From NCBI GenBank assembly GCA_023548195.1, contig JAJHZJ010000311.1, positions 6,178,811-6,242,810 on the forward strand: DNA of 64,000 bases, in the 5' to 3' direction. The notes under the pieces were generated by a model, which ran no database searches, was not told the DNA's origin, and saw only the letters and a program-made list of their open reading frames with translations. The DNA is from Bettongia penicillata ogilbyi. Lineage: Eukaryota > Chordata > Mammalia > Diprotodontia > Potoroidae. Of this stretch, positions 56,766 through 64,000 are shown piece by piece (the stretch's first letter is position 1; each line of letters begins with the position of its first letter). The position numbers were made by a program, and so were the translations under genes.

Positions 56766-57381
56766 TGGTGACTTCCATGCACCCTGCAATATGTGCATGG
56801 GTATTTGAGCCTAAACCTTCCCAACGTAACCTAAGTTCTTTTTGTATACGGCCTTCAACAGTAAGGATGAGAATTCTCCGTACGATTCTCCTTCAAGTCT
56901 GTGAGCTCTTTCTCCTCCAACTTATTCATCCTATTCTCTCATGAGAAGAAGGCTATTTTTGGTCACCTTCCATAGAAGCTATGGGGGCTCCCACTGAGGC
57001 AGAGGGGTATGCAGATGGAACCACAATCACATAAAAATTGGACCTTCATTTTGTCAATGCATGCTCCTTATCTACACTATGAAGTAAAAGCAGTAACATG
57101 TATGATATACCTTTAACTGTGGAACAGTTTTTTGCTATTACATTTGAATCTGAACTCTGTTGGCATTCTGGGAATATCTTTTCTAGGTAAATATGGAATT
57201 ACTGGTGATATTGAATAACAATGAAGTTTTTGGTGATAATGGCATAGTAGTACAGAAAGTCTGAGGAAGTCCAATGCAACGTCTACCATTGAAGGCAAGA
57301 TCTGCTAAAAATCCCCTGTGAATGTGAATGACCAAAGGACTCTGTGAGATACCAGAATACCTTAAAAATTTGAAAAAAGAA
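56766..57381. other. No recognised feature
   Basis: Frames 56750-56944 (plus), 57113-57298 and 57183-57443 (minus) show no domain; the last overlaps a SINE. Confidence 0.45.
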
Positions 57382-57516
57382 GGGCAGTTAGGTGGCACAG
57401 TAGAAAGCATACCAGCCCTGGAGTCAGGAGGACCTGAGTTCAAACCTAGCCTCAGACATTTACTATCTGTGTGAACCTGGGTAAGTCATTTAACTCTACT
57501 GCCTCCAAAAAAAAAG
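57382..57516 (+). repeat. tRNA-headed SINE, short form
   Basis: 'gggcagttaggtggcac', 'ggagtcaggaggacctgag' and 'gggtaagtcatttaac' end in an A-run. A GA/GAAA-rich tract follows (57517-57560). Confidence 0.88.
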
Positions 57517-57560
57517 GGGACGGGGAGAGAAAGAAAGAAAGAAGAGGAGGAAGGACTTCA

Positions 57561-58479
57561 GCACATTAGATCAATCCTCTACAAGGGGATTTACTAAATA
57601 ACATAGACACACAAAACAAGAAATAATGGGTAGATTTTGATCTGTATCTGTAGGAAAGATACCTACAATGATGAAATTACGAATCCCTAAAGGAGGGATA
57701 ACTTGATTTTTGGATAATTCAAGTCAATGTTGCTTGTCCAGTTTCCTCCAGTTCCCAGGTTTTTAGGTATTTCATTGCTCCATTTAGTATCTCCCTTTGG
57801 GTGGGTGAGGTGAGAGGTTAGAGGGGCTGAAGGTGTTAATGGTTCCCTAGAGATTTAGAGATGATGAGCTGATTTTGCTTATCCATTCATTTCCTGTTCA
57901 TTCCATCTCCCTCCAGGGATAATCAAGAGTTGGTTCTGCAGGAAAAACAAACCCTTCCTCCAATGACAGGGTGACTTTACACAGCCTTGTTATTGACCCA
58001 CTGGATAATTAACCACACTGGAGATATGCCTCTGCCAAAGGCACCTACTAATGAATATGAGGCCAAGGTAAATTATTAGCTCCAGCACAGCTGACCACAA
58101 GAGGGTCTATTGTTTACCTAAATGGGCTTTGACTGTCAGAGGAGACAGCTCTGACCTGCTCAAGATTAAAATATCGACAAGAGTGCATTTAAGGGAGAAG
58201 GGGGCTATAGGTCATTGGGCTTTTTATTATTATTATTTTTAATGCTGCAAAAAATCTTGTGGGAGGGTCAGATTTAAGACCTGCAGGAAAAAGAGTTTGA
58301 TTATTTTACTTAACTACAATATACAGTAAGTGAGGCAAATCTGTCAGATCTGTAATATGGGGAGGAGGGGAAAGTTTATCACATTTAACAATTAAATCAA
58401 ACACCTACAAAGGCAAACTTAAAATTAAAAAATTTTAGAATTTAACTACTTGTCATTCTTTTACCAAAAGAATTTACAC
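57561..58479. other. Unique sequence, possible conserved non-coding element at 57940-58320
   Basis: No repeat signature over more than 900 bp. The part 57940-58320 is repeat-free. It contains E-box-like, TAATTA-like and 'ctattgtttacc' (fork-head-like) motifs. No coding frame. Conservation cannot be checked here. Confidence 0.35.
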
Positions 58480-58600
58480 AAATCTACCAAAAATTGTGGT
58501 ATATGAAGATGATGCAATATTACTGTGCTGTAAGAAACAATGACTCTGATAACTACAGAGAAGTATGGAAAGAGGAGGCAAAAGGAGACTAAAATGAGGA
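58480..58600 (+). repeat. L1 3' end fragment
   Basis: 'attgtggtatatgaagatg' and 'gaaacaatgactctgataac' recall the L1 3' region. Weak. Confidence 0.45.
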
Positions 58601-59012
58601 AAAGGAGGGGAAAATTCCTATCAACCTGTTAATTTCATTCTCCATAGTGACAATTCTTTTTGTTCTTCTCGGCCCATCCCACCCCCCACACTCCACACTC
58701 TGAGCTTTCTCCTCACTGAAAAGATGCTAGCCATTCTACATGGATTCCTCTTAACTATACCCTCTTCTACTTCTCAATATGTCCCAGCATCAGTACCTTC
58801 TAACCCTCTCTCCCCTCCTTCCCTTTAGTCACTGATGAGGAACTCACACTTCTCACTAAAGCTGGTCTCTCTACCCACTTCACATGTTTGCTCTGCTGTG
58901 ACTGGCCAAACACTAATGCTTACTCAAGATCGGTCACATTTCAATGCTTAATTCTCACTGGGACCTCCCTTAAACTGATTAGCATAAGATAGATGATTTT
59001 GGGTTGACCCAT
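58601..59012. other. No recognised feature
   Basis: Pyrimidine-rich, LINE-like in composition, but I cannot assign it to a family. Confidence 0.4.
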
Positions 59013-59348
59013 ATGTTCTGAAGGGGGTAGCTAGGTGGTGCAGTGGATAGAGCACCAGTGCTGGAGTCAGGAGGACCTGAGTTCAAATCTCACTTCAGAC
59101 AGACACTTGACATCCACTAGCTGTGTGACCTTGGGCAAGTCACTTAACCCCAACTTCCTCAGCCTGGGTCATCTCCAGTCATCCTGATGAATATCTGGTC
59201 ACTGGATCCAGATGGCTCTGGAGGAGGTGAGGCTGGTGACCTGCACAGTCCTCCCATACTCAAAACAAAGTCAAGTGCAAGTCATGTCATCATTTCTCTG
59301 ATGGCATGGTCTTCACTGGCAACAAAGGACAAACATACATGTTCTGAA
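59013..59348 (+). repeat. Composite SINE (tRNA head + RTE tail) with 10-bp target-site duplication
   Basis: The duplication 'atgttctgaa' stands at 59013-59022 and 59339-59348, bracketing a 316-bp element at 59023-59338. The head is 'ggtagctaggtggtgcag', followed by 'ggagtcaggaggacctgag' and 'tgtgaccttgggcaagtc'. From about 59170 the sequence continues with the tail seen at 49964 and 50633 ('ccagtcatcctgatgaat', 'tttctctgatggcatggtc', 'aacaaaggacaaac'). An RTE-derived tail would let the SINE be copied by an RTE LINE. Frames on both strands here are accidental. Confidence 0.88.
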
Positions 59349-59469
59349 ACTATAAGAAGCCTATTCCAGCAATGACCTCTTTGGGGTTCCTTCAGTAGGT
59401 GTACCTGGTCACAAGCAATTCTAGTGCTGTCTAGTTGAAGGGTACTCTCATGACAATGGGACACACCAG

Positions 59470-59695
59470 AATCCTTCCTTTCAACTCAACTGTCCTGTCT
59501 TCCCCCAAACTTTCCCTGATGGTCCTGGCTTCCTCTTGAAAAATTATGGTGCTTTTGTTCATCTGTATAAATGCTACATCCACTGAGAGAACGGAAGCTT
59601 TTTAAAGACTGACACTGTTGCATATTTTTGGTATTCTTCATCCCCGGGGGCTAGCACACTGTACTTGAGTCCTCCTCCCTGTCCCCCTCTTCCTT
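59470..59695 (+). repeat. L2 LINE 3' end, left part (split by SINE)
   Basis: 'cttcccccaaactttccc' and 'gggggctagcacactg' lead up to the SINE. The terminal 'atagtaggtgcttaatag' follows it at 59936, so the element was cut by the insertion. Confidence 0.6.
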
Positions 59696-59704
59696 CATCT
59701 TCTC

Positions 59705-59928
59705 CTCCTGCAGATGCTACATGACCCCATCTGGGGTTTTTGTGGCAAAGATACTGGAATGGTTTGCCATTTCCTTCTCCAGTCCATTTTACAGATGAGA
59801 AAACTGAGACAGAGTTAAGTGACTTGTCCAAGGTCACCTAGTGTCTGAAGTCACATTTGAACTCAGGAAGATGAGTGTTCCTGATTCCCAGTCAACTGGC
59901 CTTCTACTGTGCCACTTATCTGCTCACC
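59705..59928 (-). repeat. tRNA-headed SINE inserted in an L2 end
   Basis: 'gaccccatctggggttttt', 'tggtttgccatttcc' and 'agatgagaaaactgagac' are clear. Minus orientation. The minus frame 59574-59837 overlaps it. Confidence 0.85.
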
Positions 59929-59929
59929 T

Positions 59930-59975
59930 TTGCATATAGTAGGTGCTTAATAGATGTTTCTTAAATTGGAATGAA
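59930..59975 (+). repeat. L2 LINE 3' terminus, right part
   Basis: 'atagtaggtgcttaatagat' completes the L2 end that begins at 59470. Confidence 0.65.
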
Positions 59976-60179
59976 TTTCTTGAATTAAATTACACTACTA
60001 TTTTTTTGCAGATGACTCCCAGATGTGTCTCTCTAGTTCTGATACTCTTTTGAGCTCCAGTGGAGTAGCAGGATGCTCCATTGGGAGTTCCAACAAAACA
60101 TGTCCCAAACCAAACTGTCAACCATGCTTGAATTCTTGGGAGTTGACTCCTCTGTCTCCTTCCTCTCTCATACTATAGC

Positions 60180-60260
60180 AACAGTATTATAAGATAAACA
60201 ACTTTGAAGATTTTCATAAACTAACCAAGAATGAAATGAGCACACCTAGGAAGTCATCTA
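60180..60260 (+). repeat. L1 3' UTR fragment
   Basis: 'ataaacaactttgaagat' and 'aagaatgaaatgag' parallel the segment at 10915-10950. Confidence 0.5.
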
Positions 60261-60519
60261 GGGCTACTAGGTGGTGTAGAAGATAGGATGACACACCTGG
60301 AATCTGGAAGATTCATCTTTCTGAGTTCAAATCTAGCCTTAGACACTCAATACTTGTGTGACCCTCGGCAAGTCACTTAACCCTCTTTGCCTCAGTTTCC
60401 TCATCTATAAAATGATCTGGAGAAGGAAATGACAAATCACTCCAGTATCTTTGCCAAGAAAACCCCAAATGGGGTCATGAAGTGTTGGACGTGACTGAAA
60501 CAAATGAACAGCAACAGCA
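60261..60519 (+). repeat. tRNA-headed SINE, complete
   Basis: 'gggctactaggtggtg', 'tgtgaccctcggcaagtc', 'gccaagaaaaccccaaatgg' and 'acgtgactgaaacaaatg'. Plus orientation. Confidence 0.85.
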
Positions 60520-60529
60520 TGAAACCATC

Positions 60530-60665
60530 TAGTCCCAGACGTTTGCTTTATAGATGAGGAAAACTGAGGGCAAGATAGGTTACAGCAGAAGTGTGATTCA
60601 AACTCCAGTCCTGGGATTCCAACTCCATCTTCCACATCCATTTCCCACAAGGGACAGTGTAACAT
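60530..60665 (-). repeat. MIR-like SINE fragment, minus orientation
   Basis: 'tatagatgaggaaaactgag' and 'attcaaactccagtcctg' are typical. Confidence 0.65.
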
Positions 60666-61214
60666 ATAGTGGCCTTCTCTTCAGAAGTATATGAATTTAA
60701 TGGCGACAGCTAATGGATAGAGACGGAAATGATGCTGGACCTCTGTTATCAGTTTTCCTTTCCCTTTCTGATTCAATCAAGTTCACCTGGATTGCTCACT
60801 TCCACTTCCTGAAGATACTTTCTATTTCAGTTAAGATTAAAGCATAACTTGAAAGTCTCAGTTGTGAGCCACTAGACCAAGGGAAACATGCCTTAACAAT
60901 TGTTTCAGCAGAAGGTTAGGGATTCTGGAAGCCTTCTAAACCAGTGACCATTGCAATGACAGCTCAATATATGGGAGAGGCTGTACGGAAATGCCAGGAC
61001 ATAGAAGAGCATTCAAACTAAATCAGGTGAAAATGTTTTCAACCTCTACCTGAAAGGCAGAGAAATCCCAGATGATCACATACAGATCTCCTTGAAGAAA
61101 TTAGAAAGTATCTACCCTCCCTCCTTCACCTTCCAGAGAAATAGGTTAAAGGACCATTGTCCGTTGAAGTTCAGCTCACCAGGGATGACAAATACAAGGA
61201 ATCCAAAAACCCTG
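60666..61214. other. No recognised feature
   Basis: Unassigned. The plus frame 61092-61289 has no recognisable domain. Confidence 0.45.
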
Positions 61215-61556
61215 TATCAGGAGTTCTTAACCTCCAAGAATCCAGGAACATGGATGGGAAAAAAAATTACATTTAGTTTCACAATCTGAAATTTAGTATT
61301 TACTTCAATTATGAATGGAGGCAAGAAATAGGATTTTAAGAATGGGTCTGCCAGCTGTTGGAGGGACATCATCAATCAATCTACAAATGCATATTAAGCA
61401 CCTACTATTTGCCAGGCACCGTGCTAAGCGCTGGGGGCACAAAAAGAGGCAAAAGATAGACCCTAGTCTCAAGGAGTTTACAATCTAAGGAGTGAGAGAA
61501 CATGCAAACAAATATTTACAAGATACATGACATCAAAAAGGTTAAGAATTCCTGCC
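61215..61556. mobile_element. MER5-like hAT element split by a later insertion
   Basis: The left part (61215-61330) begins 'aggagttcttaacctcc'. The right end (about 61530-61556) reads 'aaaaaggttaagaattcctg', the inverted terminus. Between them sits a 'tttattaagcac'-family repeat. Confidence 0.7.
61367..61528 (+). repeat. 'tttattaagcac'-family repeat nested in a hAT element
   Basis: 'catattaagcacctac', 'ccgtgctaagcgctgggg', 'ctcaaggagtttacaatc'. 'gacatca' flanks it on both sides (near 61360 and 61530), a possible 7-bp target-site duplication. Confidence 0.75.
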
Positions 61557-61689
61557 CAAGATGGTCTGTTCTACATAGACTTGCCCCGCCTCCCAAAATC
61601 TTTCATTCAGCAAATTAAGCCATTGTTCTGCTTAGCATTACATAAAAAAAAAAAGAAAAAAAACTACTATCTCTTTTGAGCCTCACTGC

Positions 61690-61840
61690 AAGAGTAGACA
61701 TTCTAGGTATCCTGGTTTACAGATAAAGAAACTGAGGCAGTTAAGTGACCCAAGACCATGAAGGTGGCAAGCATCTGAAGAGAGATTTATTCCCAGGTCC
61801 AGGTTCCAAACCTTACATACTGTCCATTCCACAGTCCAAA
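61690..61840 (-). repeat. MIR-like SINE fragment, minus orientation
   Basis: 'agataaagaaactgaggc' and 'cccaggtccaggttccaa' are typical. Confidence 0.65.
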
Positions 61841-61949
61841 CCAACTGGCCGTCTTGCTGTTCCTTACTCACAACACCATCTCCTATCTCTGCACTGATTA
61901 TCCTCCAAGCCTAATTGTACATCAGCATCATCACTTTTCAATGGAGCAA

Positions 61950-62000
61950 TCAGCAAGCATTTATCGAACAACTGCTATGTGCCAGAAACTATACTTTCTT
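61950..62000 (+). repeat. 'tttattaagcac'-family fragment
   Basis: 'agcatttatcgaacaactg' then 'ctatgtgccagaaac'. Confidence 0.5.
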
Positions 62001-62200
62001 CTATTATCTTCTTCAAGGCTCCTATCAAATGCTAGCTCCTAAATAAAACCTTCCCTGTGTTCTCTCCTCCCCAAAGAAGTACTTGGACATTTTGTCTAAT
62101 CTCTCTATTGGCCTTATCGCTTCTTATCTTGTATAATGTGTATATTCTTTCATCTGTTTTTTAGGCACTCTATCTACTGTACCACCTAGCTAACTCTCTG
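62001..62200 (+). repeat. L2-like LINE 3' fragment
   Basis: 'taaataaaaccttccctg' and 'aatgtgtatattctttc' fit an L2-type 3' region, diverged. Confidence 0.4.
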
Positions 62201-62404
62201 GGCACATATAGTATCCACTTAGTAGAAGGGAATTCCTTTGAAGACAGGGTTGATACTTGAAAAAAAAATCATCATTGAATTGAATGGCTTAATTTTTCTA
62301 CTGAATGACATTATTCCTTTTACTTTGAATTAACTGGCTCTCCACCTACCCCATAAGGAAATGGATCCTTAGAAAATTATTATAAGAGATTTCCTTCTTA
62401 ATGA

Positions 62405-62530
62405 ATGAATGAATGCAAATGTATTTAAGTCCTCACTATGTAGTTAAATGCTGTGCTAACTAAAGTGGACAGGACCTGCCCTCAAGGAGCACATATTCTA
62501 ATGGGGAAGACAACATACATATGCAATAGA
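62405..62530 (+). repeat. 'tttattaagcac'-family repeat
   Basis: 'tatttaagtcctcactatg', 'cctgccctcaaggagcac' and 'ttctaatggggaagac'. The plus frame 62453-62692 begins inside it. Confidence 0.65.
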
Positions 62531-62889
62531 ATTTTGGTTTGGGAAGTTACAAGAGATGGTGAGTGGAGCCAAAGGAGAATATCTGTCATATTTTCTAAAA
62601 AAGCAATGGCAGTTCTAAATGATAATGGTTTAAGTCAGAGCTGGGAAGGTAGAGGTGGGGGGACCCCTCAGAGATGTAGTCAAGATAGATGACTCAAGCA
62701 TAAAGTGATGTATGACTAGGGCTGGTCATGTAAGCACTCAAAGTGGGGGGTGGGGAGAGAAGAGGTGTGTGGAGAGATTCCAGAGACAAAGGAACAGGGT
62801 AGCAGATGAGAAGTTGGTCAAAGTGATGTGTGACAAGTATACTTCTGGCTATGGTAATCATAAAGAGGAACCTTATCGTCAAAAGGGAA
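62531..62889. other. No recognised feature
   Basis: Purine-rich ('agagaagaggtgtgtgg'), possibly the downstream part of the repeat before it. Confidence 0.4.
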
Positions 62890-62948
62890 AATATATATGT
62901 GTGTGTATATATGTGTGTACATATGTGTATATATATGTGTGTGTGTAT

Positions 62949-62982
<34 letters not shown>

Positions 62983-62985
62983 TTA
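62890..62985. repeat. (TA)/(TG)/(CA) composite microsatellite
   Basis: TATATGTGTG units turn into a pure CA run through a GTATAC centre at 62945-62950, giving perfect 12-bp palindromic arms. The Cys/Val and His/Thr frames are artefacts. Confidence 0.95.
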
Positions 62986-63324
62986 ACTGGGAATCATGAA
63001 GTAAACTTCAATATGATCAAAGAATTGCCTTCAATTCCCCCAAACATAACTAAACTCCACAGGCACCATGCTCTATCTCATGTTTAAATAATTTCCCTCT
63101 TAGAAAGTTTTCCTGTATTCTGACCCTAAATACCTGAATGGCACTTTTTTCAGAGGACAAAAAACACAATAAGGTTGGAGCAGTGGGCTTATTAGCTTAC
63201 GGGACTACTAATGCTCTAATATCATACAACTAACGCTCTTTGGGAATGCTCTAAAAAAGACTAGCACCATGGAAACTGATATTGTAGGTATAGTTGTTTC
63301 CTGTTCAGTAGTGACACCTGTGAA

Positions 63325-63540
63325 AGGTTAATGATAGCTTACGTTCCTACAAAACGTTAAAGTTTACAAAGTGCTTTCCTCACGCAGAATTATAGGGTAG
63401 GCACTACACATATTATTATGTCCATTTTACAGATGAGAATTTTAAGGCTCAGTGACTTTCAAAGGCCAAATAACTATTATGTTTCAGACTCAGGATTTAA
63501 AGGCCAAGTCTCCTGAGTTTTACTCCATAGCACCTTTGGC
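63325..63540 (-). repeat. MIR-like SINE, minus orientation
   Basis: 'aaagtttacaaagtgctttc', 'attttacagatgagaattt' and 'gactcaggatttaaaggcc' are clear. Confidence 0.75.
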
Positions 63541-64000
63541 TTTGTGATCCATTAAAATTCACAGGAAACATATCTCCTATTAGGAATGAAACAGAGGAGC
63601 CACTGAGCTGCCTTTTCCTTTTTGATATCTTCTTCTTAAAGACATTCACTTTGGCCCATCCTTCTCCCTGCTTCAGAATGGAAACTTGATCCTCTGGGTT
63701 CCATTTCTACTTTTGCCAGAGATTCCTTGTCCATAATTTGCTGTCTGTGTTTTGCCACCTGCGTGATGGAAGAAGGAAACATTCCTCTACCCCCAAATCA
63801 ACCACCCAGGGATTCTGGGAAGTTTAATTACCACCTAGAAAGTACCACACTTTCATAGCATCTTTAGGACTGATTATCATAATTACTTACTGATTGATTC
63901 TGGGACTTGTAACAGGGCAAACTCATTTCCATATTAATATTAAGTAATGATTACTGCGGCTCAGGACTCTAGCTTGGGATCCAAAATCATGACCTGAATT
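63541..64000. other. No recognised feature
   Basis: Unassigned sequence up to the window edge; no coding frame. Confidence 0.5.

Overview
The window looks like a stretch of marsupial (metatherian, opossum-like) nuclear DNA. The evidence is the repeat fauna: tRNA-headed SINEs beginning with a 'ggcagctaggtgg' type head, RTE-type SINE tails, many MIR-like SINEs, L1 3' ends of the marsupial type, and a nearly complete ORF1-only L1 (half-L1, HAL1 type). It is AT-rich, and CpGs are scarce except in the 5' UTR of that element. I found no intact host protein-coding gene, no convincing exon and no RNA gene. Nearly all long open frames are artefacts of microsatellites or repeats. The window is best read as intergenic or intronic DNA; I do not name the species.

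Layout. 1-7365: SINEs, a CA and a CT microsatellite, a decayed L2 LINE with recognisable reverse-transcriptase remnants (3150-4495), L1 3' ends and a MER5-like hAT element. 7381-10321: the best-preserved element, a 2.9-kb HAL1-like retrotransposon on the minus strand with an exact 15-bp target-site duplication, a CpG-rich 5' UTR, ORF1 broken by one stop codon, a purine-rich 3' UTR and an A-rich tail. 10322-25579: SINEs, L1 ends, decayed CR1/L3-like LINE sequence, simple repeats and several unassigned stretches, one or two of which could be conserved non-coding DNA. 25580-35239: two related LTR-like sequences in direct orientation about 9.2 kb apart, enclosing 8.2 kb of C-poor DNA without recognisable gag, pol or env; this is probably an old endogenous retrovirus or a non-coding LTR element. 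35630-37054: a decayed processed pseudogene of the HSP40 co-chaperone gene DNAJA1 on the minus strand, recognised here from its translation. 37270-49963: L1, L2, hAT, SINE and CR1 remnants and a minisatellite. 49964-50848: two copies of a 216-219 bp RTE-tail module in direct orientation. 53773-54572: a probable solo LTR. 54577-64000: more SINEs, two with clear target-site duplications, and one hAT element split by a later insertion.

The features do not form a gene pathway. What the window records is a succession of insertions: old L2, CR1 and MIR elements, hAT miniature transposons, LTR elements and a DNAJA1 retrocopy in between, and the HAL1-like element and the tRNA/RTE composite SINE as the youngest-looking arrivals. 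The HAL1-like element is the most noteworthy object, because it keeps promoter, ORF1, 3' UTR, tail and target-site duplication but has no ORF2. Family names come from memory of repeat signatures; no database search was possible.
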